A stretch of 64,000 bases of DNA from Streptomyces sp. NBC_00178 (GCF_036206005.1 NZ_CP108143.1:1054001-1118000); one strand, 5' to 3'; shown: positions 50,703-59,426, counted from the stretch's first letter. The notes: a model not told the origin generated them from the sequence alone. A program made the numbers and translations.

Positions 50703-51155
50703 TCAGCGGTTCGGACGCAGGGTCCAGACCACGCTCATCTCGCTCGTCACGGCGCCGTCGGCACGTCGGATCTCGACGCTCACGGGGAACTCGGGGCGCT
50801 TGCCCTCGTCGAGTTCGGCCACGACGTCCGCCGCCGGGCGGCCCAGCACCGCGGTGGCGGTGAGGTCGCCCATGGCCACCTTCTTGAAGGCCATCTCCGT
50901 CGTCACGGGCAGCGGGACCGCCCGGGCCATCTGGTCACCGAACGCGGCGACGACGATCGCGCCGCTCGCCGATTCCGCGAGGGTGAACATCGCTCCGGCG
51001 TGCGGCCCGCCGAGGTGGTTGTGGTAGTCGGCCTGGTCCGGAAGCGAGAGGACAGCGCGCTCCGCGGTCGTCTCCAGATAGGTGATGCCGAGGGTGCGGA
51101 CCATCGGGACGCTCGCGGACAGCATGTCGCCGACCGTCGTCTCTTGAGTGCTCAT
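50703..51155 (-). CDS. Hotdog-fold thioesterase-like protein (DUF4442/PaaI type)
   Basis: 150 residues. Hotdog fold: MVRTLGITYLETTAERAVLS, then DYHNHLGGPHAGAMFTLAES with the HxGGxH/AGA active-site helix, and FPVSVEIRRADGAVTSEMSV. Such enzymes hydrolyse acyl-CoA; some are only related by fold. TAACAT lies 6 nt before the ATG on the minus strand, suggesting a leaderless start. TACTAGCGGGTAGC at 51170-51183 overlaps that promoter and could be a TetR-type operator. A T-run terminator follows the gene. Confidence 0.85.
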   Translation of the reverse strand: MSTQETTVGDMLSASVPMVRTLGITYLETTAERAVLSLPDQADYHNHLGGPHAGAMFTLAESASGAIVVAAFGDQMARAVPLPVTTEMAFKKVAMGDLTATAVLGRPAADVVAELDEGKRPEFPVSVEIRRADGAVTSEMSVVWTLRPNR

Positions 51156-51273
51156 GCACGGATGTTACTAGCGGGTAGCAGGCTTTGGCCATCCCCTCGC
51201 GGCAGGCCCCGCCGTCCCTCCGGTCAGGGGCGCCCGTAGCTACGGCCGCCCCTCCCCTCTATGGTTACTGGCC

Positions 51274-52311
51274 ATGTGGCCAGGACAGCAGCCGCCCGGG
51301 GGCGAGCAGAACCCGCAGGACCAGAACCAGAATCCGTACCAGCAGCCGGGGTACCACCAGCCGAATCCCTATCAGCAGCCGGGATACCAGCAGCAGAACC
51401 AGCAGGGATACCAGCAGCCCAACCCGTACCAGCAGCCGACCGTTCCGCAGTACGCCGTTCCGGGGCAGCCCGGCGGCCCACGGCCCGACGACAAGAGGAA
51501 GACGGCGATCGTCGCCGTCGTGGCCGCCACCGCGGTCGTCGTCGCTGCGGTGGTGACCGGTGTCGTGGTCATGAACAAGAAGGACGACGAGGGCGGTCCG
51601 ACGGCCGACGGCAAGTCGTCGGCGTCGCCTTCGGCGAAGCCGTCCGACACCGCTTCCTCCCCCGCGGCTAACCCGCGTGGCGGCGAGGAAGCCGCGCCCA
51701 CCGTGCCGGGCTGGAAGGTCGTGACCAACCCCAAGTGGGGCACCCGGTTCGACGTGCCCGGCGACTGGGAGGTCGCGGGCACCGGAGTGTTCTCCGGCTT
51801 CGAGGACGAGAAGAACCCCACGGGCCCGCCGGCCGTCGGCTTCTCCGCTCCCGCCCACTACAAGAGCAAGTGGTGCGTCGACGACGCGGACAAGGACGGC
51901 ACCAAGGAGGACACCGGCCTGGCCGGTGTCGGCACCAAGGGCGGCCAGGGCGCCAAGAGCACCGACGAGGCGGCGAAGAACGAGGCGGCCAACTGGGTCT
52001 GGGCCGCCTACGCGCAGGGGGATCCCAAGAACAAGGTCAAGATCGGCGAGCCCAAGCCGTACACGACCAAGTCGGGCCTCTCGGGGAGCGTCGCCACGGC
52101 CACCGCGACCGGACTGGCTAACAAGGACAAGTGCGACACCGACGGCAAGTCGATCGCCTTCACGTTCAAGAACGCCAAGGACGAGTTCGCGTCCTGGATC
52201 CTCTACGCCAATGCCGGGGTCGACGACGAGCTCCCGGACGCCACCATCCAGAAGATCCTCAGCACCGTACGCCTGACGGAGGACGCCGGGAGCGGCGCCG
52301 GCCCCTCCTGA
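51274..52311 (+). CDS. Membrane-anchored protein with Gln/Pro/Tyr-rich N-terminus
   Basis: 345 residues. Residues 1-~72 are repeats of YQQPGYQQ/NPYQQP type, intrinsically disordered. One membrane helix (~78-100: TAIVAVVAATAVVVAAVVTG) is followed by a Ser/Ala/Thr-rich linker and an extracellular domain (~145-335: WKVVTNPKWGTRFDVPGDWE, then GVDDELPDATIQKILSTVRL). The last resembles the widespread actinomycete lipoprotein-like DUF/PsbP-type folds. It may sense or organise the cell surface. TATGGT 8 nt before the ATG suggests a leaderless transcript. Function unknown. Confidence 0.8.
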   Translation: MWPGQQPPGGEQNPQDQNQNPYQQPGYHQPNPYQQPGYQQQNQQGYQQPNPYQQPTVPQYAVPGQPGGPRPDDKRKTAIVAVVAATAVVVAAVVTGVVVMNKKDDEGGPTADGKSSASPSAKPSDTASSPAANPRGGEEAAPTVPGWKVVTNPKWGTRFDVPGDWEVAGTGVFSGFEDEKNPTGPPAVGFSAPAHYKSKWCVDDADKDGTKEDTGLAGVGTKGGQGAKSTDEAAKNEAANWVWAAYAQGDPKNKVKIGEPKPYTTKSGLSGSVATATATGLANKDKCDTDGKSIAFTFKNAKDEFASWILYANAGVDDELPDATIQKILSTVRLTEDAGSGAGPS

Positions 52312-52380
52312 CCTCCGGCACCAGGCACCCGCGGGCCCGCCCATTTGGCGGCAGGGGGTCGCGGCGGGGATAGTCCCTTG

Positions 52381-53691
52381 GTGACTTCCCCCGCCTCTTC
52401 CCCCGTTCCCGCGCGCCGCGCCCCGAGGGGAGACCGTAATTTCGGTCTGCTGACCGCCGCCGCGATCATCACGAACCTCGGAACCAGCGGCGCTCTGATC
52501 GCGGCGGCGTTCGCGGTTCTTGAGTCGGGCGGCGACGCCGGTGACGTCGGTCTCGTGGCCGCCGCGCGCACGGCGCCCCTGGTGCTCTTCCTGCTCATCG
52601 GCGGCGCGGTCGCGGACCGGATCCCCCGGCACCGGGTGATGGTGGCCGCCAACGCCCTGAACTGCGTCTCCCAGGCCGTGTTCGCCTGGCTGGTCCTCAC
52701 CGGCTCCGCCGAGCTGTGGCACATGATGGTGCTGACGGCACTCTGCGGCACCGGCCAGGCGTTCTTCGGCCCGGCGTCCGAGGGCATGCTGATGTCCAGC
52801 GTCGACGGCGAGCACGCGGCGCGGGCCTTCGCCCTCTTCCGGATGGCGATGCACGGCGCGGCCATCGGCGGGGCGGCGCTCGGAGGCGCCATGATCGCGG
52901 CCATGGACCCGGGGTGGGTGCTGGCCGTCGACGCCGCGGCGTTCGCGGTCGCCGGTTTGCTGCGGGCCTTCCTGGACGTGAGCCACATCCCCGGGCGGGC
53001 CGCGGGCGGGGGGCTGCTCTCCGATCTGCGTGACGGCTGGCGGGAGGTCGCCGGACGCCCCTGGCTCTGGGCGATCGTGCTCCAGTTCAGCGTGGTGGTC
53101 GCCGTCGTCGGGGCGGCGGAGGCCGTCTACGGGCCGCTGGTGGCCCGGGACCAGCTCGGCGGTGCCCGTCCGTGGGGCCTCGCGCTCGCCGCGTTCGGCG
53201 TCGGCACGCTGGGCGGGGCGCTGCTGATGATTCGCTGGAGACCGCGACGGCTGCTGCTGGCCGGGACCCTCTGCGTGTTTCCGCTGGCGCTGCCCTCCGC
53301 GGGCCTCGCGATCCCCCTCCCGGTGACCGGGCTCTGCGCGGTGATGTTCGTGACCGGCGTCGCCATCGAGGTGTTCGGGGTGTCCTGGATGACCGCTCTG
53401 CACCAGGAGATCCCCGAGGAGAAGCTGTCCCGGGTGTCGGCGTACGACTGGTTCGGCTCGGTCGCGATGGTTCCGCTGGCCACGGCGGCGGCCGGTCCGG
53501 TCGAATCGCTCGTGGGCCGCAGCGCGGCGTTGTGGGGCTGCGCGGGGCTGATCGTGCTGGTGACCGCGGGCGTGCTGCTGGTGCCGGACGTACGGAATCT
53601 GACGCGCCGCGGCACGGTCAAGGGCATCGGGGCGCCGGCCGCCGCCCCGGAGTCAGCCGATGCTGAAAGCCCCGTCGGGCGGCTCGGGTGA
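52381..53691 (+). CDS. MFS transporter (drug-exporter type)
   Basis: 436 residues from GTG 52381. Twelve helices: FGLLTAAAIITNLGTSGALI, LFLLIGGAVADRIPRHRVMV (motif A, G-x-x-x-D-R-x-x-R), GTGQAFFGPASEGMLMSSVD, ALGGAMIAAMDPGWVLAVDA and so on, with a cytosolic Arg-rich start. It resembles MFS_3-type exporters, often linked to drug or enterobactin export. The substrate is unknown. ATAGT upstream suggests a short leader. The C-terminal 39 bp overlap the convergent spermidine synthase-like gene. Confidence 0.88.
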   Translation: MTSPASSPVPARRAPRGDRNFGLLTAAAIITNLGTSGALIAAAFAVLESGGDAGDVGLVAAARTAPLVLFLLIGGAVADRIPRHRVMVAANALNCVSQAVFAWLVLTGSAELWHMMVLTALCGTGQAFFGPASEGMLMSSVDGEHAARAFALFRMAMHGAAIGGAALGGAMIAAMDPGWVLAVDAAAFAVAGLLRAFLDVSHIPGRAAGGGLLSDLRDGWREVAGRPWLWAIVLQFSVVVAVVGAAEAVYGPLVARDQLGGARPWGLALAAFGVGTLGGALLMIRWRPRRLLLAGTLCVFPLALPSAGLAIPLPVTGLCAVMFVTGVAIEVFGVSWMTALHQEIPEEKLSRVSAYDWFGSVAMVPLATAAAGPVESLVGRSAALWGCAGLIVLVTAGVLLVPDVRNLTRRGTVKGIGAPAAAPESADAESPVGRLG

Positions 53692-54498
53692 GGCGACGGC
53701 CTCGCTGTCCCGAACCGGCTTCGCCCCGTTGAGCAGTCGCTTCAGCGGCGCACCGTGCTCCACCCGGGCGGGGAAGGCGTCGGCGGCGCACAGCCTGGTC
53801 AGCGGGGCGATGTCGAGCGGCGCCCGGGAGGCGAGAAGCACCGTGTTGCCGAACCGCCGGCCGCGCAGGACGGCCGGTTCGGCGATGACGGCGAGCTCGT
53901 CGAACACCTCTGCGAAGGTGGCCAGTTGCGAGCCCAGAAAGGCGAAGGGCGCGCTGTCGGCCAGGTTGGCCGCGTAGATCCCGTCCGCCCGCAGGACGCG
54001 GGCGGCGGACCGGGCGTATTCGGCGGACGTCAGATGGGCGGGCACCCGCGCGCCGCCGAAGACGTCGGCGATCAGGAGGTCGGCGGAGTCCGACGGCGCC
54101 TGTTCGAGCCAGGCCCTGGCGTCGGCGGCGTGCACGGTGACCCCGGAACCTTCGGGCAGCGGCAGGTGGGCGTGGACCAGCTCGACGAGTTCCCCGTCCG
54201 CCTCGGCCACGTCCTGACGGGAGCCGGGGCGGGTCAGCGCCGCGTAGCGCGGCAGCGTGAGCGCGCCGCCGCCGAGGTGCAGGATGTCCAGCGGGACACC
54301 CGGGGCGGCGGCGCGGTCGACGACGTGGCCGAGCCGGCGCACGTACTCGAACTCCAGGTGCCCCGGGTCGTCGAGGTCGACGTAGGACTGCGGGGCGCCG
54401 TCCACCGTGAGCAGCCACGCCCGGTCCCGGTCGACGTCGGGCAACAGCCTGGCGGTGCCGTGGTCGGTGTCGCGGATGACGGGTATCGGCTCGTTCAC
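53653..54498 (-). CDS. Spermidine synthase-like methyltransferase-fold protein
   Basis: 281 residues from GTG 54498. Spermidine-synthase fold: SYVDLDDPGHLEFEYVRRLG, LDILHLGGGALTLPRYAALT (the GGG nucleotide loop), DVAEADGELVELVHAHLPLP, VTVHAADARAWLEQAPSDSA and DLLIADVFGGARVPAHLTSA. It lacks some residues that bind putrescine, as do the other fused/spermine-like Streptomyces proteins annotated as fused MFS/spermidine synthase or methyltransferases. Role unproven: aminopropyl transfer or methylation. The MFS gene on the opposite strand overlaps its tail. Confidence 0.85.
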   Translation of the reverse strand: MNEPIPVIRDTDHGTARLLPDVDRDRAWLLTVDGAPQSYVDLDDPGHLEFEYVRRLGHVVDRAAAPGVPLDILHLGGGALTLPRYAALTRPGSRQDVAEADGELVELVHAHLPLPEGSGVTVHAADARAWLEQAPSDSADLLIADVFGGARVPAHLTSAEYARSAARVLRADGIYAANLADSAPFAFLGSQLATFAEVFDELAVIAEPAVLRGRRFGNTVLLASRAPLDIAPLTRLCAADAFPARVEHGAPLKRLLNGAKPVRDSEAVASPEPPDGAFSIG

Positions 54499-54547
54499 TC
54501 CCCCATTGTGACGGGCAGGCGAGCCTCCGGCGGACGAACCGGCGCCC

Positions 54548-54584
54548 GCCGTCCGCATCCCCCGGGCCGGGGGATGCGGACGGC
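54548..54584 (-). terminator. Strong terminator after the EF-Tu gene
   Basis: GCCGTCCGCATCCCCC and GGGGGATGCGGACGGC form a perfect 16-bp stem with a 5-nt loop, 10 bp past the stop of the minus-strand EF-Tu gene. It is among the strongest hairpins in the window. Confidence 0.9.
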
Positions 54585-54593
54585 GGCGTACGG

Positions 54594-55763
54594 TCAGAGC
54601 AGTGCGGTGACCGTACCTGCCCCCACCGTCCGGCCTCCCTCGCGGATCGCGAAGCCCAGGCCGGACTCGAGCGGGATGTCGCGGCCGAGCTCGACGGTCA
54701 TGGTGACCGTCTCGCCGGGCCGCGCGACCGCCGCCTCGCCGAGGTCGACGTCGCCGACGACGTCCGCCGTGCGGATGTAGAACTGCGGCCGGTACCCCGT
54801 GGTGACCGGTGTGCTCCGGCCCCCCTCCCGGCCCGACAGGACGTACACCTGCGCGGTGAAACGCCGGCTCGGGGTGACGCTGCCCGGCGCCGCGACGACG
54901 TGGCCGCGGCGGACGCGGTCACGCTCGACCCCGCGCAGCAGCAGCGCGACGTTGTCGCCCGCCTCCGCGGACTCCATCGGCTTCCCGAAGGTCTCCAGGC
55001 CGGTCACGACCGTCTCGACGTCCGCACCGAGCACCGACACGCGGTCCCCCACGCGCACCGTGCCCCGCTCGACCGCCCCGGTGACGACGGTCCCCCGGCC
55101 GGTGATCGTCAGCACGTTCTCCACGGACAGCAGGAACGGCGCCGCGGTGTAGCGCACCGGGACCGGTACGTAGGTGTCGACGGCGTCCAGCAGCCCCTCG
55201 ATGGACGCCGTCCAGCGCGGGTCGCCCTGCAGCGCGCCGAGCCCCGACACCCGCACGACCGGCACGGAGTCACCGCCGTAGCCGTGCGCGCTGAGCAGTT
55301 CGCGGACCTCCAGCTCGACCAGGTCGGTGAGCTCGGGGTCACCCGCGTCGGCCTTGTTCAGGGCGACGACGATGTGGTCGACACCGACCTGACGGGCCAG
55401 CAGGACGTGCTCCGCGGTCTGCGGCATGATGCCGTCGAGCGCGGACACCACGAGGATCGCCCCGTCGAGCTGCGCCGCTCCCGTCACCATGTTCTTGATG
55501 TAGTCGGCGTGTCCGGGCATGTCCACGTGCGCGTAGTGCCGGGTGTCGGTCTCGTACTCGACGTGCGCGATGTTGATGGTGATGCCGCGCTGCGCCTCCT
55601 CGGGAGCCCGGTCGATCCGGTCGAAGGGCACGAAGGTGCCGGTTCCGCGGTCGCTGAGCACCTTGGTGATCGCGGCGGTCAGGGTGGTCTTCCCGTGGTC
55701 GACGTGACCCATGGTGCCGATGTTGAGGTGCGGCTTGGTGCGCACGTATGCCGTCTTGGGCAT
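54594..55763 (-). CDS. tuf3: Divergent elongation factor Tu (EF-Tu3 type)
   Basis: 389 residues, close to the usual length. GTPase motifs: [13 protein letters not shown] (G1), [14 protein letters not shown] (G2), [20 protein letters not shown] (G3, M where most EF-Tu have C), NKAD (G4), then domains 2-3 with [16 protein letters not shown] and [16 protein letters not shown]. Many substitutions from a housekeeping EF-Tu are visible, and the usual ribosomal-protein neighbours are absent. This matches the divergent tuf3 of streptomycetes, reported to respond to stringent conditions. It lies between the spermidine synthase-like gene and a small ORF, behind a leader hairpin. Confidence 0.92.
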   Translation of the reverse strand: MPKTAYVRTKPHLNIGTMGHVDHGKTTLTAAITKVLSDRGTGTFVPFDRIDRAPEEAQRGITINIAHVEYETDTRHYAHVDMPGHADYIKNMVTGAAQLDGAILVVSALDGIMPQTAEHVLLARQVGVDHIVVALNKADAGDPELTDLVELEVRELLSAHGYGGDSVPVVRVSGLGALQGDPRWTASIEGLLDAVDTYVPVPVRYTAAPFLLSVENVLTITGRGTVVTGAVERGTVRVGDRVSVLGADVETVVTGLETFGKPMESAEAGDNVALLLRGVERDRVRRGHVVAAPGSVTPSRRFTAQVYVLSGREGGRSTPVTTGYRPQFYIRTADVVGDVDLGEAAVARPGETVTMTVELGRDIPLESGLGFAIREGGRTVGAGTVTALL

Positions 55764-55814
55764 GGCTCGTTCCTTGGTGTTCGAAGCTGAGAGAGAAGAC
55801 CCCAGGGCCCCGCC

Positions 55815-55857
55815 GACCCTCCCCTCACGGGGTCCGCCGGACTGTCGGGGGAGGGTC
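55815..55857 (-). terminator. Hairpin between the small ORF and tuf3
   Basis: GACCCTCCCC and GGGGAGGGTC form a perfect 10-bp stem around a 23-nt loop that holds its own TCCG/CGGA pairing. It lies 52-94 nt before the tuf3 start and overlaps the stop of the 48-residue ORF. It could be a terminator for that ORF or a leader structure of tuf3; it has no T-run. Confidence 0.5.
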
Positions 55858-56002
55858 AGCTTCGGGCGCCGCCGAAGGGCGCCGCGGCAGCGGTGAACGC
55901 TGCGTCGAGTGCTGCTGCTGCGGTCGCGTCCGCAGGGCTCACGGCAGCCTTCGGCGTGTCCGCGACTGCGGACTGCGCTGTGGGGAAGGCGTACCGGAAC
56001 AT
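55856..56002 (-). CDS. Possible small protein (48 aa) upstream of tuf3
   Basis: ATG 56002 to TGA 55856. The sequence is Ala-rich with [20 protein letters not shown] at the start and [18 protein letters not shown] at the end. The stop sits inside the hairpin before tuf3. Codon third positions are mostly G/C. No family is recognised; the only ribosome-site hint is CGGGG 4 nt upstream. It may be a real peptide gene or a chance frame. Confidence 0.35.
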   Translation of the reverse strand: MFRYAFPTAQSAVADTPKAAVSPADATAAAALDAAFTAAAAPFGGARS

Positions 56003-56084
56003 GCCCCGATCATGGCGGAGCGGCCGGGCGCCGTCGACTGGTTTTCCGTCCGCGCGGCCACCCGGGACCGCGAACCGGGGCTCG

Positions 56085-56804
56085 TCAGCCGATGTTCCTG
56101 AGCGCCTCGCGCACGGAGAGCGGCGACAGACGGTCCCGGGCTCCGTCGACGAAGTCGCGTACGGCGTCCGGATCCGTCTTGGCGTACTCGCGCAGGGACC
56201 ATCCGATCGCCTTGCGGATGAAGAAATCGGGGTGCTCCGCGCGCAGCAGGCAGTAGCGGAAGAGCCGGCCGGTGTCGGTCCGCTCCTTGTAACGGAGCTG
56301 GTGCAGCAGCGCGGTCCGGGCGATCCAGACGCTGTCGTCCCCGATCCAGGCGTCCATCGCCGTACGCAGTTCCGGTTCCGCCGCGACGAGGGGCCCGGCG
56401 ACATGGGCCGCCAGCACGTCGACGGTGTCCCACCACGGGACCGTCGAGACGAGATGACGCAGGACGGGGAGGAAGCCCGCCGAACAACGTGCGGCGTGGC
56501 GGCGCAGGAGGTCGGCGGCGAAGTACTGGTACTCGCGTTCGGGCAACTCCCAGCACCGCAGGGCGATCGCGGTGAGATCCGTCTCGTCCGGCCTGCCCGT
56601 GCCCGCCAGCACGGTCCTGGACAGATCCCTGCGCCGCGGGGTGGGGATGCCGAGGAAGGGCGCGACGTCCTTCATGTACGCAGCCGCCTGGACTGCGCGT
56701 TCGGGATCGGCGGCGCCGGGATACACCCGGACGAGACGGTGCAGCACGGTGTCCGCGAGCGCGCTGGCCGGCACGACGGGGACTGGCTGCGCCGGTGTGC
56801 TCAT
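56085..56804 (-). CDS. DNA alkylation repair protein (AlkD-like, HEAT repeats)
   Basis: 239 residues from ATG 56804, with TAATGT 7 nt upstream (leaderless). HEAT-repeat AlkD fold: MKDVAPFLGIPTPRRRDLSR, LPEREYQYFAADLLRRHAAR, VPWWDTVDVLAAHVAGPLVA, WIARTALLHQLRYKERTDTG and HPDFFIRKAIGWSLREYAKT. The Trp/Asp residues of VPWWDTVD and the arginine/lysine of FFIRKAIGW match the catalytic cleft of AlkD, which excises bulky or cationic 3-methyl and 7-methyl purines. It is divergent from the TVP38-like gene. Confidence 0.9.
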   Translation of the reverse strand: MSTPAQPVPVVPASALADTVLHRLVRVYPGAADPERAVQAAAYMKDVAPFLGIPTPRRRDLSRTVLAGTGRPDETDLTAIALRCWELPEREYQYFAADLLRRHAARCSAGFLPVLRHLVSTVPWWDTVDVLAAHVAGPLVAAEPELRTAMDAWIGDDSVWIARTALLHQLRYKERTDTGRLFRYCLLRAEHPDFFIRKAIGWSLREYAKTDPDAVRDFVDGARDRLSPLSVREALRNIG

Positions 56805-56853
56805 GCCGTGCACATTACGACGATCACACACCTGTTTCGGTTACGCTCCCCAG

Positions 56854-57576
56854 ATGTTCGACCCCGTCCCCGCAACACGGCCCTCCGGCGGCCTGGCAGT
56901 GCGCTGTACGAGGGCGCTGCTCTCCCCCTGGTCCCGGTTCACCCTCCTCGTGGCGGTCCTGCTGGCCGCCGCCACCACGATGGTGCTGTTCGAACCACAG
57001 AGACTGCTGGCCTCGGGCTGGCCACCTCAACTCACCGGGTCCGCGGCGGCGATGCTGTTCGGGCTGGCGTACGGGGTGTGCACCGTCGCCTTCGTGCCGC
57101 GCCCGCTGCTCAACCTCGCCGCCGGGGCCCTCTTCGGCGCCCAGGCGGGCCTGGCCGCGGCGCTGGCGGGCACCGTCCTCGGCGCGGGGATCTCCTTCCT
57201 GCTGGGCAGGGTGCTGGGGCAGGACGCGCTGCGCACCCTGCTGCGGGGCAAGTACCTCAAGGCCGCGGACGGACTGCTGAGCCGGCACGGGTTCCGGTCC
57301 ATGCTGGCGCTGCGGCTCTTCCCCGGGGTGCCGTTCGCCGCGGCCAACTACTGTGCGGCGACCTCCCGCATGGGCTACCCGCCGTTCCTCCTGGCCACCG
57401 GGCTCGGCTCCATCCCCAACACGGCGGCGTACGTCGTCGCGGGCAGCACCGCGTCGTCACCGACCTCGCCGGTGTTCCTGGCCGCGATGGGCTTCATCGT
57501 GGTCTCCGGCGCCGGGGCGGCCCTCGTCGCCTGGCGCAGGCGCCACCGGCTGGCCGTGGCGGCCGGCCCCTCCTGA
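56854..57576 (+). CDS. TVP38/TMEM64-family (DedA-related) membrane protein
   Basis: 240 residues from ATG 56854, with TACGCT 6 nt upstream (leaderless). About six hydrophobic segments and a VTT domain: LFGLAYGVCTVAFVPRPLLN, LAAGALFGAQAGLAAALAGT, ISFLLGRVLGQDALRTLL, MLALRLFPGVPFAAANYCAA and GSIPNTAAYVVAGS. The family is related to DedA and probably moves or scrambles a lipid. It lies two genes from uppP, so a role in undecaprenyl lipid recycling is an attractive guess, not shown. Confidence 0.88.
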   Translation: MFDPVPATRPSGGLAVRCTRALLSPWSRFTLLVAVLLAAATTMVLFEPQRLLASGWPPQLTGSAAAMLFGLAYGVCTVAFVPRPLLNLAAGALFGAQAGLAAALAGTVLGAGISFLLGRVLGQDALRTLLRGKYLKAADGLLSRHGFRSMLALRLFPGVPFAAANYCAATSRMGYPPFLLATGLGSIPNTAAYVVAGSTASSPTSPVFLAAMGFIVVSGAGAALVAWRRRHRLAVAAGPS

Positions 57577-57732
57577 GAGGGCGGGCGGCCCCTCCTGAGG
57601 GGGCGGGTGGCGCGGCGAAGCCGGGGGCAGCGGGCGGGCCGTTCACCCGCAGGCGATACGCTGCGCGCATCCGACAGAGGATGTCCGGGACCGTGGTGTC
57701 CCGCCCCCTTTTCTGACCGCATCCGCACACCG

Positions 57733-57755
57733 CCGACGGACTTCGTGTCCGTCGG
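57733..57755 (+). promoter_or_regulatory. Perfect hairpin in the uppP leader
   Basis: CCGACGGAC, loop TTCGT and GTCCGTCGG form a perfect 9-bp stem 36 nt before the uppP start. UUCG-type loops make very stable hairpins. It may end the upstream transcript or act in the uppP leader. Confidence 0.5.
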
Positions 57756-57791
57756 CCGTTGCATGAGCATCTCCGGGATGGCCAAAGCCCC

Positions 57792-58664
57792 ATGAGCTGG
57801 TTCGAATCATTCGTCCTGGGCCTCGTTCAGGGACTGACCGAGTTCCTGCCGATCTCCTCCAGCGCGCATCTGCGGCTGACCGCGGCGTTCGCGGGCTGGC
57901 ACGACCCGGGAGCGGCGTTCACCGCGATCACCCAGATCGGCACCGAGGCCGCGGTCCTCATCTACTTCCGCAAGGACATCGCGCGCATCGTCTCGGCCTG
58001 GTTCCGGTCGCTGACCGATTCCGCCATGCGCAGTGACCACGACGCCAAGATGGGCTGGCTGGTCATCGTCGGGTCGATCCCGATCGGTGTGCTCGGCGTG
58101 ACCTTCAAGGACCAGATCGAGGGCCCGTTCCGTGACCTGCGTCTGATCGCCACGACCCTGATCGTGATGGGTGTGGTCCTCGGCGTCGCCGACCGTCTCG
58201 CCGCACGTGACGAGACCGGGGGCAAGCACCGGGCGATCAAGGAGCGCAAGTCCCTGAAGGAGCTGGGCGTCAAGGACGGTCTGATCTTCGGATTCTGCCA
58301 GGCCCTTGCGCTGGTTCCGGGCGTCTCGCGGTCCGGTGCGACGATCAGTGGCGGTCTGCTGATGGGGTACACCCGTGAGGCGGCGGCCCGGTACTCCTTC
58401 CTGCTGGCCGTTCCCGCGGTGCTCGCCTCGGGCGTGTTCGAACTGAAGGACGCGGGCGAGGGGCACGTCTCCTGGGGACCCACCATCTTCGCGACGATCA
58501 TCGCCTTCGCGGTCGGATACGCAGTGATCGCCTGGTTCATGAAGTTCATCACCACGAAGAGCTTCATGCCGTTCGTCATCTACCGCATCATCCTGGGCAT
58601 CGTGCTGTTCGCCCTGATCGGCGCGGGCGCCCTGAGTCCGCACGCCGGTGAGTCGGCGGGCTGA
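57792..58664 (+). CDS. uppP: UppP: undecaprenyl-diphosphate phosphatase
   Basis: 290 residues with ~8 membrane helices. Motif 1 is VQGLTEFLPISSSAHLRL, motif 2 is PGVSRSGATISGGLLMG; these surround the active site near the outer face of the membrane. It regenerates undecaprenyl phosphate for peptidoglycan synthesis, and family members can give bacitracin resistance. The start is ATG 57792 in CCC CATGAGC; an upstream ATG (57759) would add 11 residues. No operon partner is visible; a large hairpin follows 150 bp after the stop. Confidence 0.95.
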   Translation: MSWFESFVLGLVQGLTEFLPISSSAHLRLTAAFAGWHDPGAAFTAITQIGTEAAVLIYFRKDIARIVSAWFRSLTDSAMRSDHDAKMGWLVIVGSIPIGVLGVTFKDQIEGPFRDLRLIATTLIVMGVVLGVADRLAARDETGGKHRAIKERKSLKELGVKDGLIFGFCQALALVPGVSRSGATISGGLLMGYTREAAARYSFLLAVPAVLASGVFELKDAGEGHVSWGPTIFATIIAFAVGYAVIAWFMKFITTKSFMPFVIYRIILGIVLFALIGAGALSPHAGESAG

Positions 58665-59000
58665 GACGCCCCTCCGCGGCGGTTCTCCCCGCGTTCATGG
58701 CGAGGTGGCATTCCGGATGAAACGCGACCTTTCGCCGGCCGCCGGACAAGATCCTCTCCCGGAATTCTCCCATCCGGACGCTCCCCGGTAATCGGACCGG
58801 GCGGCGGAACAGCCGGGCAGCCGGGTGCGGCCAGGGCCCTCTTCCTGGTGGCACCCGGCTGCGGCGTGTGGGGGCAAGCCATGACCCGTACGGGGTGACC
58901 CTCGGCATGTCGGCACGCGCCCACGGGCCGCCGCAGCAGGATCGGTGTCCGCGGCGGCTGTTCCGGCGCCGCGGCGCGTTCACGAGACCGAGGAGCAGCC
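58665..59000. other. Intergenic region between uppP and the SnoaL-like gene
   Basis: About 335 bp without a gene. It contains a large two-part hairpin (58817-58862, listed separately) and, near its right end, GAGGAG at 58990-58995, the ribosome site of the next gene. Otherwise I see nothing. Confidence 0.7.
58817..58862 (+). terminator. Large stem-loop downstream of uppP
   Basis: GCAGCCGGGTGC and GCACCCGGCTGC form a 12-bp outer stem; CCAGG and CCTGG inside form a second stem around GCCCTCTT. It is the clearest candidate for ending the uppP transcript, although 150 bp past the stop. No T-run. Confidence 0.6.
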
Positions 59001-59408
59001 GTGTCCCAGCAGGAGAACATCGCCGTCCAGACCGCGTTCGGAGAGGCGGTCAGCACGGGGAACCTCGACGCTCTCACCGATCTGGTCGCCCCCGGGGCCG
59101 TGGACCACGACCCGGCGCCGGGCCAGGGCCCGGGCCCGGCGGGCTACCAGCACATGTTCCGCGAGCTCAGGATCGCGTTCCCGGACCTGCGGGTCGAGGT
59201 CGAGCACCTGGTGGCCACCGACGACGAACTCGCCTTCGCCTACACCATCAAGGGGACACACCGGGGCGAACTGCTCGGCCACGCGCCGACGGGCAAGGCG
59301 GTCGCGTACCGGGGCATGCAGATCAGCCGCTTCGAGGACGGCAAGCTCGTGGAGCGCTGGGGAAGCAGCGACGAACTCGGCATGATGCGACAGCTCGGTC
59401 TCGCCTGA
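59001..59408 (+). CDS. SnoaL-like ester cyclase family protein
   Basis: 135 residues from GTG 59001, with GAGGAG 5 nt upstream. NTF2/SnoaL fold: NIAVQTAFGEAVSTGNLDAL, VDHDPAPGQGPGPAGYQHMF, IAFPDLRVEVEHLVATDDEL, YTIKGTHRGELLGHAPTGKA and SRFEDGKLVERWGSSDELG. The DHDP and WGSSD segments are typical of the group annotated as ester cyclases. Many members are not part of polyketide clusters, and the substrate is unknown. It ends at a strong terminator. Confidence 0.85.
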   Translation: MSQQENIAVQTAFGEAVSTGNLDALTDLVAPGAVDHDPAPGQGPGPAGYQHMFRELRIAFPDLRVEVEHLVATDDELAFAYTIKGTHRGELLGHAPTGKAVAYRGMQISRFEDGKLVERWGSSDELGMMRQLGLA

Positions 59409-59426
59409 CACGGACTGATGCGGGCC

